58,367 nt of DNA, from NCBI GenBank assembly GCA_947259765.1, contig CAMYNG010000008.1, positions 72,209-130,575 of the forward strand, read 5' to 3'. The notes under the pieces are model-generated. The model had not been told where the DNA came from, did no database searches, and saw nothing but the letters and a program-made list of their open reading frames with translations. The translations under genes and the position numbers were made by a program. Positions 19,871-29,267 of this stretch are shown piece by piece. How positions within the stretch are numbered: position 1 is the first letter of the stretch; each line of letters starts with the position of its first letter. The DNA is from an uncultured Ectothiorhodospiraceae bacterium (lineage in GTDB: Bacteria > Pseudomonadota > Gammaproteobacteria > CAMYNG01).

Positions 19871-20626
19871 TCAATCCAATGTCCGCCAGTGCGTGACTTC
19901 ATCCTGACTGGCGACACAAACGTTCGGCGTCTCAAGGCCCATCACCGCACTCAGCGCGCCACGGGCCAGGTCCGGTGTATTATTTTTTTCACTAAGATGG
20001 CCGATGACAATCTGTTGCAGCTTGGGATGCATTACCGATTCCAGGATTTGTGCGGCCTGGGCATTACTCAAGTGCCCCAGATCACTGCCCACCCGCGCCT
20101 TCAATGACGGCGGATACGGTCCATCGGCCAGCATGTCGCTGTCATAGTTACATTCCAGTAACAGGCCATGACAGTCCTGCAGCTGCGCTTCAATGTGTGG
20201 TGTATGACACCCCGTGTCTGTCAACATGCCGAATCGCAGATGCCGGTGCTTGAATACAAACTGGCAAGGTTCACGCGCATCATGGGGTACCGGAAACGGA
20301 CTGATTTCGATATCACCTATCATAAATTGCTTGTGTGAATTGATGACGTTCACATCACTGCGACAATCGATAAACGCTGCGGTGCCTCGTGTCGCCCAAA
20401 CCGGCAGGTCAAAGCGATCGGCAAGGCGGGCAATACCACGAATGTGATCACCATGCTCGTGGGTAACCAACAAGGCGTTAAGCTGTGCAGGCTCCAGACC
20501 AAGCTGCGACAGTCGCCGTTGTGTTTCCTTAAGGGAGAAACCGCAATCGATTAACAGCCGGGTGTTCACCGACTCCAAAACAAGCCCATTGCCGCGACTG
20601 CCACTGCCCAGGCACGCAAATCGCAC
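19871..20626 (-). CDS. MBL-fold metallo-hydrolase (YycJ/WalJ-like)
   Basis: The 251-residue metallo-beta-lactamase-fold protein carries the zinc-binding THEHGDH motif (H56, H58, D60, H61). The N-terminal LGSGSRGNGLVLE pattern is typical of the YycJ/VicX/WalJ branch, thought to be exonucleases in DNA repair and cell-wall-associated signalling in Firmicutes. No signal peptide is present. The GTG start has AAGGGGGC upstream. It sits between bamC and purC on the same strand, and co-transcription with bamC is plausible. The physiological substrate here is unknown. Confidence 0.9.
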   Translation of the reverse strand: MRFACLGSGSRGNGLVLESVNTRLLIDCGFSLKETQRRLSQLGLEPAQLNALLVTHEHGDHIRGIARLADRFDLPVWATRGTAAFIDCRSDVNVINSHKQFMIGDIEISPFPVPHDAREPCQFVFKHRHLRFGMLTDTGCHTPHIEAQLQDCHGLLLECNYDSDMLADGPYPPSLKARVGSDLGHLSNAQAAQILESVMHPKLQQIVIGHLSEKNNTPDLARGALSAVMGLETPNVCVASQDEVTHWRTLD

Positions 20627-20659
20627 CTTGCCCCCTTACATTATTATTCCGAAGTAAGC

Positions 20660-21769
20660 CTAGCTTAACAGCTGCTGCAAACGACCCAGAACCCGTCGTT
20701 CGAGATCACCGCGACGCAGATTACCCTCGCTGTCCCGCAATTCCAGTCGCGTGATCTTGCCGTCGGCACTAAGTTTAACAATGAAACTTTGATCGCCGGT
20801 CGGTTTTTTACCGCCGAAGAACGAAGACAGCATTCCCTCGTTGGCCTGGATAAAATCTTCAGGAACTTTTACGAGGAATTCACCCGTTTTGCGATCACGC
20901 TGTTCGATAATCAAACCCAGTCGGTCCAGCGCGATCTGTGTTCGCCGCCAGGCGCGATAGTAAACCTGATCAACCTGCAGCCAGAGATCGTTTTCCCGAT
21001 CAACGATATGTGCCAACCCGTCCGTTGGGACCACCGCCGGAATGGCGGCCAGCGCGGTGGCCTCGTCGACACCGAGGTAAATGGCGAAGCGCTGCATCAT
21101 CTCAACTTCCAGCTGCGGATCGGCAGGCCGCCAGGTCCAGCCGTCGCTCACGGCCTGGTCGGTATCTTCCCCACTGACAAGTTCGCGCCGACCGTGATGC
21201 GCAACAAACATCAGCGTCAATCCGCGCTCGTCAGTTTCCAGCCGAACTCGATAGCGGTCCAGCATGCCGCTGGAGGAGACATTGCCCACCATGCGCGTAA
21301 ACCAGTTGCCGGATTGTGACTGGCCGGGGTCCTGCCAGTTCGTTTCAACGTAACCCAGTTTCCGATTGTCCACGACAAGCTCGAAACCCTGTTTGGTGAG
21401 GAAACCCTTGAGTTTTTCCCATACCTGATCGCTGCTGGTATTGATAACCAGCCAACGCAAGGCACCATCCCGCCCCATCTTGATCCCCGTGGGGAATTGT
21501 TCGGGCACGGGAGAGCCGGCCGGTCGAGTCGCCTGCTGCGCCGGACCCGTTCCCGACAGGCTGGCATATTGAGAAGCGGTATTGGGAATATCGGTACCCT
21601 GGTCCTGAGGCATGACCAGATCCGGAGGTACCACCAGGCCTTCTGCTTCCTCGGCACCGTCATAAACCGGTTTTTTCGCTGACGAAGAGCATGCTGTAAC
21701 CACTGACAAAGCCAGCAACGTAGCGCTCATGATTACAACTGAGCGGTGTCGAACAAATGAAAACAACAT
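20660..21769 (-). CDS. bamC: Outer membrane protein assembly factor BamC
   Basis: A lipoprotein of the BAM complex, which inserts beta-barrels into the outer membrane. The signal peptide ends in VVTAC with lipidated Cys27. The proline-rich stretch after it (LVVPPDLVMPQDQ) corresponds to the unstructured BamC N-terminus that binds BamD. Two helix-grip domains follow, roughly residues 95-220 and 240-370. I take the ATG at 21769 over a TTG one codon earlier. At 369 residues it is slightly longer than E. coli BamC. It is downstream of dapA; bamD is also in this window at 56.6 kb. Confidence 0.92.
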   Translation of the reverse strand: MLFSFVRHRSVVIMSATLLALSVVTACSSSAKKPVYDGAEEAEGLVVPPDLVMPQDQGTDIPNTASQYASLSGTGPAQQATRPAGSPVPEQFPTGIKMGRDGALRWLVINTSSDQVWEKLKGFLTKQGFELVVDNRKLGYVETNWQDPGQSQSGNWFTRMVGNVSSSGMLDRYRVRLETDERGLTLMFVAHHGRRELVSGEDTDQAVSDGWTWRPADPQLEVEMMQRFAIYLGVDEATALAAIPAVVPTDGLAHIVDRENDLWLQVDQVYYRAWRRTQIALDRLGLIIEQRDRKTGEFLVKVPEDFIQANEGMLSSFFGGKKPTGDQSFIVKLSADGKITRLELRDSEGNLRRGDLERRVLGRLQQLLS

Positions 21770-21795
21770 CAAAAGGTTACCTTGAGGAAGAACAA

Positions 21796-22671
21796 CTATA
21801 ACACTCCGGCCGCACGCAGATTTTCACTCAGATCGTCGCGCATTGTCTCAGACAAGGCGGTAAGCGGCAGGCGAATTCCCGTTTGAATGCGCCCCATCTC
21901 ATACAGCGCCCATTTGACCGGAATCGGATTGGATTCGACGAACAGCCCGCTGTGGAGTCGCATCAGATTCGCGTTTATGGACTCAGCCAATGCACGATTG
22001 CCCGCCATGGCCGCCGCACACATGTCATGCATGGCTTTTGGCGCCACATTCGCCGTCACCGAGATGTCGCCATTCGCACCGGCCAACATTAGCTCCATGG
22101 CGGTCTCGTCGTCGCCGCTGTATATCGCGAAATCGTCACCACACAAGTCGCGTGTCTGCTGGTAGCGCTCCAAATCTCCGGTGGCATCTTTAATGCCGAC
22201 AATATTAGGTATTTTGGCCAAACGGGCAACGGTGTCCGGCAACATGTCCACCGCGGTCCGGCCGGGCACATTATATAGTATCTGCGGAATCTGTACGGCC
22301 TCGGCAACCGCTTTGTGGTGCTGGTACAAGCCTTCCTGGGGGGGCTTATTATAGTACGGCGTCACCAGCAAACAGGCATCCGCCCCCGCCTCATACGCAC
22401 AGCGGGTCAGGCGAATGGCTTCGCTGGTGGAATTGGCGCCGGTTCCGGCAATGACCGATATCCGCCCGGCAACATGCGCCACCACCTGTGCGATAAGGGC
22501 GCAGTGCTCATCTTCGCTAAGCGTCGCCGATTCACCCGTGGTGCCCACCGCCACAACGGCGTCAGTGCCGCTCGCCACGTGAAAGTCCAGCAGCCCGGCC
22601 AGCGCATCGGCGTCGAGCGCGCCGTCTGCCTGCATCGGCGTCACCAGCGCCACAAGACTCCCCTGAATCAT
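21796..22671 (-). CDS. dapA: 4-hydroxy-tetrahydrodipicolinate synthase
   Basis: DapA condenses pyruvate and aspartate semialdehyde in lysine and diaminopimelate synthesis. With the ATG at 22671 (GGAGG just upstream), the Schiff-base lysine is K161 (GIKDATGDL) and the proton-relay tyrosine is Y133 (ILYNVPGRT), exactly the E. coli numbering; this argues against the TTG one codon earlier. GTTGESATL is the pyruvate-binding motif. It leads the dapA-bamC-MBL-purC cluster. gcvR lies divergent across the GalT-like gene, close to the E. coli dapA/gcvR arrangement. Confidence 0.97.
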   Translation of the reverse strand: MIQGSLVALVTPMQADGALDADALAGLLDFHVASGTDAVVAVGTTGESATLSEDEHCALIAQVVAHVAGRISVIAGTGANSTSEAIRLTRCAYEAGADACLLVTPYYNKPPQEGLYQHHKAVAEAVQIPQILYNVPGRTAVDMLPDTVARLAKIPNIVGIKDATGDLERYQQTRDLCGDDFAIYSGDDETAMELMLAGANGDISVTANVAPKAMHDMCAAAMAGNRALAESINANLMRLHSGLFVESNPIPVKWALYEMGRIQTGIRLPLTALSETMRDDLSENLRAAGVL

Positions 22672-22856
22672 CAACCTCCACCCCGTACCTGAAATCAGCC
22701 GCCAATGGTACTTGTGTGCCCGATATCTGACAAGCGTGGCTCCGTTGGAATCCGGCCGCCCCGGAGCGCGAAAGTTTGACTTACGGGCCCATAAAAACTC
22801 ACCTATTTTACTGAAAAATCATCAACGTATAATGGCTTGCGATGAATTAGCCAAAC

Positions 22857-23951
22857 ATGGACGAAGTAATTATGGACGAACAAATCCACGCCACCCGCGA
22901 GATCCGTATCAATCCCATTGTGCCCAGCGAGTCAGTGCTGGTGGCCACTGCGCGCAGCATGCGGCCGCAGAAGGAAGAGGCGCCGGCTCCACGGGACACG
23001 CGACGGCACGTGGAAACCTGCCCCTTCTGCCGCGGCAACGAAGATAAGACACCTCCCGAGATTGACCGCTTTCCCCAGCAGGGCGATTGGGATATCCGCA
23101 TTGTTGAGAATCTTTATCCGGTACTGGGCGACGATCGGCAAATTCCAGGGTTGGTTTTTGGCTTGCAACAGGCCATTGACGGTTACGGCCGCCATGAAGT
23201 GATCATCGACAATGCCGGTCATGGCATCGCAGTGCATGAAATGAGTTCACCCCATCTTGCCAATTTGTTCCGCGTCTATCAGCGACGCATGCAACAGCTT
23301 TATGCCATGGACGATAGACTGAAGTATGTGTTGGTGTTTAAAAACTTCGGTCCGGCCGCCGGCGCCAGCATGTCCCACACGCATAGCCAAATTATTGCGA
23401 CGCCGGTGGTACCACAGAATGTTCATGATGAAGTGATCAACAGCCGCAATTACTTTAAAAAACATCACCATTGCATTTTCTGCGCCATGATAGACGAGGC
23501 CCTGACGTTTGAAACCACGATCTACGACCGGCATTCCGGAAGGATTGTGCGCCAGATCAGCGTGGGGCAATATGTTGTCGAGAAAGGTGAGCATTTTATC
23601 GCCATCAAGCCATTTGCCAGCCGCTACGAATGGGAAGTACATATATTGCCGCTTGAGCACAACAGCAACTTCATGCTATCTAAGGACGACGAGTTTGCCG
23701 ATCTGGCCAACGTTCTGCAGCGAACCATGGCACGTCTGGATGCAGTAATCGGTGGCGCGCAGTACAATTACTTTTTACATACAGAGCCGCACGGTGAGGA
23801 CTATGTGGGTACCGACGCCAGCTATCACTGGCACCTGGAAATTTGCCCACGAACCAGTATTCCAAGTGGCTTCGAGCTGGGCTCAGGTTTGTTTGTTAAT
23901 ACCGTTAGCCCCGAAACTGCCGCCGAACAATTGCGTGCGGTAAAATTATAA
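22857..23951 (+). CDS. GalT-like nucleotidyltransferase (HIT superfamily)
   Basis: A 364-residue protein of the galactose-1-phosphate uridylyltransferase family. Zinc ligands are visible in CPFC (~56-59) and in CIFC of the second half. The active-site motif is SHTHSQIIATP with H174 and H176; the latter would be the nucleotidylated histidine. Two HIT-like halves are present. No galK, galE or galM is nearby, so the substrate may be another sugar phosphate, as with ADP-glucose phosphorylase, a close relative. It sits between dapA and gcvR. An ATG at 22872 is an alternative start. Confidence 0.85.
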   Translation: MDEVIMDEQIHATREIRINPIVPSESVLVATARSMRPQKEEAPAPRDTRRHVETCPFCRGNEDKTPPEIDRFPQQGDWDIRIVENLYPVLGDDRQIPGLVFGLQQAIDGYGRHEVIIDNAGHGIAVHEMSSPHLANLFRVYQRRMQQLYAMDDRLKYVLVFKNFGPAAGASMSHTHSQIIATPVVPQNVHDEVINSRNYFKKHHHCIFCAMIDEALTFETTIYDRHSGRIVRQISVGQYVVEKGEHFIAIKPFASRYEWEVHILPLEHNSNFMLSKDDEFADLANVLQRTMARLDAVIGGAQYNYFLHTEPHGEDYVGTDASYHWHLEICPRTSIPSGFELGSGLFVNTVSPETAAEQLRAVKL

Positions 23952-24133
23952 AATCAACTGTTCCTGGTTGATCCAACATAGAGTGACCGAATAGGTAGTG
24001 CTGACAGGTCCAAAATTTAATTTCCTGTTGTCCTCCGTTGTGCGAAACGGATCGGTCATTTCTTCTTTGTCCACACCGGCAAGCACCCCGGCAAACTCAA
24101 GGGGTAACCCGAGCTATAGAGACAAAAATACCC

Positions 24134-24682
24134 ATGTCTGAGCAATCCCAACAAAACAGTTTCCTCGTTATTTCCGCCATGGGCAACGATCAACCCGGCT
24201 TGGTCACCGGACTTTCGGAAATCGTTATGGAGTCCGGTTGTAATATCGAAGACAGCCGTATGTCAGTGCTTGGCGGCGAATTTGCCATAATCCTGTTGGC
24301 GAGTGGCAAATGGAACAGCGTTGCCAAACTTGAGTCGACATTACCTTCACTGGAACAACAACTCAAACTAACCATCAACGTACGGCGCACTGAACAGCGA
24401 ACCACACAGGATAATGCCGTTCCGTATACGGTGGAAGTCATCTCGCTCGATCATCCGGGGATCGTCAATCAGCTAGCCGGATTTTTCTCAAACCGCAAGA
24501 TCAACATCCACGATCTGTATACCGGTAGCTATCACGCGGCACATACCGGCACCCCCATGTTCTCTCTGACCATGACCGTGGAGGTCCCGGCGGATACGCA
24601 TATTGCGGCATTGCGCGAGCAATTCATGGAGTTCTGTGACCAAATGAATCTCGATGCAGTAATCGAACCCGTTAAAATTTAA
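24134..24682 (+). CDS. gcvR: GcvR-like tandem ACT-domain regulator
   Basis: A 182-residue protein of two ACT domains: FLVISAMGNDQPGLVTGLSEIVMESGCNIED (~10-40) and YTVEVISLDHPGIVNQLAGFF (~99-120). In E. coli GcvR is an accessory repressor of the glycine-cleavage system, binding glycine and antagonising GcvA. I chose the ATG at 24134 because homology begins there and the 32 codons upstream have no ACT-like sequence. bcp starts 18 bp after its stop, the same gcvR-bcp pair as in E. coli. No gcv genes are in the window, so the target is inferred from the family. Confidence 0.87.
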   Translation: MSEQSQQNSFLVISAMGNDQPGLVTGLSEIVMESGCNIEDSRMSVLGGEFAIILLASGKWNSVAKLESTLPSLEQQLKLTINVRRTEQRTTQDNAVPYTVEVISLDHPGIVNQLAGFFSNRKINIHDLYTGSYHAAHTGTPMFSLTMTVEVPADTHIAALREQFMEFCDQMNLDAVIEPVKI

Positions 24683-24700
24683 ATACGTTAAAAGGCAATC

Positions 24701-25195
24701 ATGGCAGCAAAAACAGTCAAAGAAGGCAACAAGGTCCCCGCATTCAGTGCACCCGCCACCGGCGACGAAAAAATTTCACTCGCGTCGTTAAAAGGCAGCA
24801 ACGTGATACTTTACTTTTACCCGAAAGACAACACGCCTGGCTGTACAACAGAGGGCCAGGATTTTCGCGATCAGCACAGCAAATTCAAACGTCAAAACGC
24901 CATCGTACTGGGCGTATCCCGCGACAGCCTTACCTCACACGAAAACTTTAAATCCAAACAGAAATTTCCTTTTGCGCTTCTGTCGGACGAAGATGAAACG
25001 CTTTGCAAACTATTTGATGTCATTAAAATGAAAAATATGTACGGCAAACAGGTTCGCGGCATCGAACGCAGCACTTTCCTCATCGATGCGAATGGACGTC
25101 TAATCAAAGAATGGCGCAAGGTCAAGGTTGATGGACATGTTGATGAAGTACTCGATGCAGTTAAAACATTAAACCGTGCCGCCAAGTCCGCCTAG
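24701..25195 (+). CDS. bcp: Thioredoxin-dependent thiol peroxidase (Bcp/PrxQ)
   Basis: The 164-residue peroxiredoxin reduces peroxides with thioredoxin. The peroxidatic cysteine is C48 in YPKDNTPGCTTEGQDFRD. The resolving cysteine that E. coli Bcp has five residues later is absent (Gln there), so this looks like a 1-Cys variant, or one using the other cysteine in DETLCKLFDV. The rest is typical, including ERSTFLIDANGRL. AAAAGGC precedes the ATG. It pairs with gcvR. Confidence 0.95.
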   Translation: MAAKTVKEGNKVPAFSAPATGDEKISLASLKGSNVILYFYPKDNTPGCTTEGQDFRDQHSKFKRQNAIVLGVSRDSLTSHENFKSKQKFPFALLSDEDETLCKLFDVIKMKNMYGKQVRGIERSTFLIDANGRLIKEWRKVKVDGHVDEVLDAVKTLNRAAKSA

Positions 25196-25218
25196 TTTTT
25201 AACGGAGTCGACGACGCA

Positions 25219-26646
25219 ATGTCGCAAGCCGAGAGTGAACCCAAACGCCTGTTCGTACTCGATACCAACGTATTGATGCATGATCCCACCGCCCTGTTTC
25301 GTTTCAAGGAACATGACATTTTCCTGCCCATGATCGTGCTCGAGGAACTGGACAGCCACAAAAAGGGGCCTTCAGAAGTTGCGCGTAATGCGCGCCAGAC
25401 CAGCCGCTTTCTTGATGAGATGATGTGCCACACCAGCCATGACGAAATCGAAAATGGTGTTGTGCTTGACCCGACACTGGCCAATGGTCGGTTACACGGT
25501 CACGGTGGGGATAATTTACCTCCGGGTCGCCTTTTTTTCCAAACACGAATAGTCGCGAACCAACTGCCCGATACCCTGCCTGGAAACCGACCGGACAACG
25601 ACATACTTGGCACTGCGTTGGCGTTACAAACAACGCGTGCAGACTCACAAGTCACGCTGGTATCAAAAGACATCAACCTGCGTATTAAGGCCACGATACT
25701 GGGGATCTCAGCCGAGGACTATCACAACGATCAGGTACTGGAAGACGTTAATCTCCTTTATGACGGCTACACTCGGCTTGAATCTCCGTTCTGGGAGCGT
25801 CACGGAGAAAGAATGGATTCCTGGGTTGAGGACGGTCGCACTTTTTACCGTGTTGCCGGCCCGGACGTCGGCAACTGGAATCCCGCCGAGTTTCTCTACA
25901 ATGAGGAAGACGGCTTTGCCGCGATTGCCCGCAAGATAGACGACGACGAGGCCATCATTGAAACCATTCGGGATTTCCGTTCCAGCAGTAATTCCGTCTG
26001 GGGCATCAATGCCCGCAACACCGAACAGAACTTTGCTCTCAACCTGTTGATGGATCCGGAAATCGATTTTATTTCCATCGTCGGCATGGCCGGTACCGGC
26101 AAGACACTCCTGACCCTGGCCGCAGGTCTCGAACAAACCCTGGAGTCCAGGCTTTACAAGGAAATCATAATGACCCGGGTTACCGTGCCGGTCGGCGAAG
26201 ACATTGGTTATTTGCCCGGAACAGAAGAAGAGAAAATGACACCCTGGATGGGGGCACTGATGGATAACCTGGAAGTCCTGACAAACCCGGAAGCGGGTGG
26301 CGAATGGGAACGCGCAGCCACTAACGAAGTGCTGGCTAATCGGATCAAAATACGTTCGGTGAATTTTATGCGCGGCCGCACCTTTCTAAACCGCTTTATT
26401 ATCATCGACGAGGCGCAAAACCTGACGTCAAAACAACTGAAAACCCTGATTACACGCGCCGGACCCGGCAGCAAGGTGATCTGCCTGGGCAACATCGCGC
26501 AAATCGACACACCTTATTTGACCGAAACCACCTCTGGACTTACCTTCGTTGTAGACCGCTTCCGCAACTGGGAACACAGTGGCCACGTCACCCTGACCCG
26601 TGGCGAGCGTTCACGTTTGGCCGACTATGCATCGGAAGTGCTTTAA
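25219..26646 (+). CDS. PIN-domain/PhoH-type ATPase (PhoH2-like)
   Basis: A two-domain 475-residue protein. The N-terminal PIN nuclease (~1-150) has FVLDTNVLMHDP with its first metal-binding Asp and further acidic residues (EELDSHKKG, PDNDILGTAL). The PhoH ATPase has the Walker A GMAGTGKTLL (~289) and Walker B FIIIDEAQNL. PIN-PhoH fusions have been described as RNA helicase/RNase proteins. No VapB-like antitoxin gene sits upstream. It is 23 bp downstream of bcp and could be co-transcribed. It converges on the AI-2E-family permease gene. Confidence 0.92.
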   Translation: MSQAESEPKRLFVLDTNVLMHDPTALFRFKEHDIFLPMIVLEELDSHKKGPSEVARNARQTSRFLDEMMCHTSHDEIENGVVLDPTLANGRLHGHGGDNLPPGRLFFQTRIVANQLPDTLPGNRPDNDILGTALALQTTRADSQVTLVSKDINLRIKATILGISAEDYHNDQVLEDVNLLYDGYTRLESPFWERHGERMDSWVEDGRTFYRVAGPDVGNWNPAEFLYNEEDGFAAIARKIDDDEAIIETIRDFRSSSNSVWGINARNTEQNFALNLLMDPEIDFISIVGMAGTGKTLLTLAAGLEQTLESRLYKEIIMTRVTVPVGEDIGYLPGTEEEKMTPWMGALMDNLEVLTNPEAGGEWERAATNEVLANRIKIRSVNFMRGRTFLNRFIIIDEAQNLTSKQLKTLITRAGPGSKVICLGNIAQIDTPYLTETTSGLTFVVDRFRNWEHSGHVTLTRGERSRLADYASEVL

Positions 26647-26693
26647 TACGACGCTAAGTGTTTAAAAATAAACCACGGGGAGCACGACAGCAG

Positions 26694-27773
26694 CTAGGTC
26701 GCTGCTTCCGCAGGTGCTGGCGCCTCTGCACTAACCCGCGGCCAGCTGCGCAAAATGGCATTGACCAGGGTCGCCAACGGGATTGCGAAAAAGACTCCCC
26801 AGAAACCCCATAGTCCACCAAACACGAGAATACTGACGATAATCGCGACGGGGTGAAGATTAACCACTTCCGAAAACAACAACGGCACCAGAACATTTGC
26901 GTCCAACGCCTGAATTACAAAGTATGCTCCCATCAGCCAAGCGAACTCCGAGCTCCAACCCCACTGAAAATAGCCTACTACGGCCACTGGGATAGTCACC
27001 ACGGTTGCACCTATGTACGGAATAATGGCCGATAAGCCGACCAGGACTGCCAGCAAAACCGTATATTTCAAACCCAGGATTGCAAAGGCTACCCAACTCA
27101 CGCCACCAAGTATCAGGATTTCCCAAAATTTTCCGCGCACGTAGTTACCCAATTGCAGGTCCATTTCTTTCCATACTTTCGACGGCGCGCTGCGTTCTCG
27201 GGGTAAAAACTGTGAAAGCCAACCGATGATTTGTGATTTGTCCTTGAGGAAAAAGAACACCAGTAACGGCACCAGAATAAAATATACCGCGAGGGTAATT
27301 ACGCCCGGGATAGACGTTACAGTTTGGCGCACAATCAACTGACTGGCGTCCCCGGCCTCCTGGCCAATTACCGCCATCAGGTCGTTAACCTGCCGAGCGG
27401 TGATAAAGGTATATTGTTCCGGCAGTTTCAATAATGCCGCCTGCCAGGAGGTGATGTAGGTCGGTATTTCTGTAATAAACGCTGTCACCTGCACCGATAA
27501 CAGTGGAACAACGCCAAAAACCACAAACAGCAAAAACGCGAGGAACACCAGGAAAGTCAGGATGACGGCACTCAATCGGGGAGCACCGTAGCGTTCAATG
27601 AAACGAACAACCCCTTCAAGCAGATAGGCAATGACGATGGCCGCAAACACCGGTGCTAACATGTTGCCCATGGTTATGACAATGGTCAGACCGACAACAA
27701 GTAAAACCGCGAGCAGCACGGCCTGTGGATCGGTAAAGTAGCGCCGATACCATTTCGTTATTGTTTCCAGCAT
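26694..27773 (-). CDS. AI-2E transporter family (PerM-like) membrane protein
   Basis: A 359-residue polytopic protein of the AI-2E/PerM family: about seven or eight hydrophobic segments, starting at YFTDPQAVLLAVLLVVGL. A soluble stretch lies between the first helices and FILVPLLVFFFLKDK. The last third has GATVVTIPVAVVGYFQWGW and LVPLLFSEVVNLHPVAIIVSIL, typical of the family. Characterised members export AI-2 or act as Na+/H+ antiporters; substrate cannot be told here. Gene expression is probably independent, being separated from the neighbouring small gene by ~78 bp. Confidence 0.87.
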   Translation of the reverse strand: MLETITKWYRRYFTDPQAVLLAVLLVVGLTIVITMGNMLAPVFAAIVIAYLLEGVVRFIERYGAPRLSAVILTFLVFLAFLLFVVFGVVPLLSVQVTAFITEIPTYITSWQAALLKLPEQYTFITARQVNDLMAVIGQEAGDASQLIVRQTVTSIPGVITLAVYFILVPLLVFFFLKDKSQIIGWLSQFLPRERSAPSKVWKEMDLQLGNYVRGKFWEILILGGVSWVAFAILGLKYTVLLAVLVGLSAIIPYIGATVVTIPVAVVGYFQWGWSSEFAWLMGAYFVIQALDANVLVPLLFSEVVNLHPVAIIVSILVFGGLWGFWGVFFAIPLATLVNAILRSWPRVSAEAPAPAEAAT

Positions 27774-27851
27774 AGGTCGATTTTCAGTTCCTGAAAGGTA
27801 ACACTCAAGACCAAGCGCAATACTACTCTATGACCAGTTCACTATTCCAAA

Positions 27852-28196
27852 TTAGCCGGCAACATCTAGTTCATCATAGTATCGGCGAAACACGGCCTCA
27901 AGATCATCGATAACTTCACCTGCCTCACGGCCCTGCATCACGTGCTGTGACATCAGTGTGGACGACTCGTGCAACATTTTCGCCTTATCCAACATCGGGT
28001 AGGTGGCGGACAATCGTTTAAGCGCGCCAACAACAGACTCGGTTTCAGGTCGAGGTATGTCCAGGGGTTCACTAACTACGGTTGGTTGATCTGCGTTGCG
28101 CGACGCCAGGAAGCTGGCAAAGTCTTGCAGGGTTTTACGGTCTTCGGGTGAAATGCGGCGGAACAGTTCAAGCAATTGTTTCTCGCTTTTTTTCAA
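27852..28196 (-). CDS. Small conserved-looking protein of unknown function, cotranscribed with LysR gene
   Basis: A 114-residue soluble, helix-rich, acidic protein. It starts 14 bp after the LysR regulator's stop, so it is probably its operon partner. The N-terminus EKQLLELFRRISPEDRKTLQDFASFLASR looks like a short helical module and the rest (ALKRLSATYPMLDKAKMLHE) is also helical. No catalytic motif, signal peptide or DNA-binding motif is apparent. I do not recognise a named family. Confidence 0.7.
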   Translation of the reverse strand: MKKSEKQLLELFRRISPEDRKTLQDFASFLASRNADQPTVVSEPLDIPRPETESVVGALKRLSATYPMLDKAKMLHESSTLMSQHVMQGREAGEVIDDLEAVFRRYYDELDVAG

Positions 28197-28210
28197 GTTG
28201 CCTTACCTGC

Positions 28211-29122
28211 TCAAGGAAAATCCGACTGGTGCTCGCTACAGTAATTACGGGCAAATTTTAAAAGCTCGTCCATCGCGCGGACGCGAAACTTTTGTTTCTG
28301 GTGCACAAAGGAAAATGGCCGGTTTATGGGTGGTTCAATATTGACCGCAACCAGCGTGCCCAATTTCAATTCCTTGCTCACGGTTGCACGCGACAGAACA
28401 GAGACACCCATGTCGGCTTCGACAGCACTTTTAATGGCCTCCAGGCTACCCAGCTCCATGGTAATATCCATTTCCCGCGTGTTGATACCGGCATCGTGCA
28501 TGTGCTCAACCATAACCTCGCGGGTACCGGATCCTTCCTCACGGCAGATAAACGGATATTCCAACACCTGCGCCAGTGTTACTGAGTCATTAGCCGCCAG
28601 TTGATGCGCCGGTGGTACGATCAACACCATTTGATCCATACGGCATTTTTCTACAACCAGATTTTTGTTGCTTACCGGTGCCTCGACCACGCCCAAATCG
28701 ATGGCATTATTCTCTACCAACGAGACGATCCCATCGGTATTGGCCACCTTCAGGCGAATGGTGACGTCCGGGTATTTTTCCTTAAAATCTCCCAACAGAC
28801 TCGGCAGCATGTATTCCGCAACGGTAGTGCTGGCACCCAACACCAGTACGCCACTTATCTCACCGGTGATTTCACGTACCGAGTTTTCCATCTCGTTGTA
28901 CAAAACAAAAATCTTATCGGCAAAACCAAAAACCCGCCGACCCGCGTCGGTCAGATTGATTCGATTGTGGGTCCGATCAAACAGGCGAGTATTGAAGTAT
29001 TCCTCAAGCTGGCGGACCTGGAATGTCACTGCCGGCTGGGTCATGTGCAGTTCCTCCGCGGCCTTGGTAAAGCTCAGCAAGCGGGCAACTGTATGAAAAA
29101 CCTGAAGTCTGCGATCAGCCAT
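28211..29122 (-). CDS. LysR-family transcriptional regulator (CysB/CysL-like)
   Basis: A 303-residue LTTR. The N-terminal winged helix-turn-helix is typical: FHTVARLLSFTKAAEELHMTQPAVTFQVRQLEEYF. The effector-binding domain (~88-295) resembles the CysB/CysL branch by length and by the GVLVLGASTTVAEYMLP and LYNEMENSVREI segments, which would suit a sulfur metaboliser, but the ligand cannot be told. It lies downstream of the RND genes with ~145 bp between, and is followed by the small unknown gene. Confidence 0.9.
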   Translation of the reverse strand: MADRRLQVFHTVARLLSFTKAAEELHMTQPAVTFQVRQLEEYFNTRLFDRTHNRINLTDAGRRVFGFADKIFVLYNEMENSVREITGEISGVLVLGASTTVAEYMLPSLLGDFKEKYPDVTIRLKVANTDGIVSLVENNAIDLGVVEAPVSNKNLVVEKCRMDQMVLIVPPAHQLAANDSVTLAQVLEYPFICREEGSGTREVMVEHMHDAGINTREMDITMELGSLEAIKSAVEADMGVSVLSRATVSKELKLGTLVAVNIEPPINRPFSFVHQKQKFRVRAMDELLKFARNYCSEHQSDFP

Positions 29123-29267
29123 AACGGATCATGCGATTGATAATTTCTTTTGATACATGCATTTAGAAAACTAAGGAGCGATACTAACAGCAAACGCAAG
29201 TCACGGGAATAGCGCCACAACCTGCCTGCCCAATTGGGAGCAGGGATCAAAATTGGCGCCCGACTAA

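Noticed and set aside
24070..24133. Possible SAM-I or glycine riboswitch before gcvR
   Set aside because: CCCCGGCAA and AAGGGGTAA resemble fragments of a SAM-I core, but the required helices and order are absent and the gene fits poorly.
25219..26646. Toxin-antitoxin system based on the PIN domain
   Set aside because: No antitoxin-like gene is adjacent and the PIN is fused to a PhoH ATPase, which points to RNA processing.
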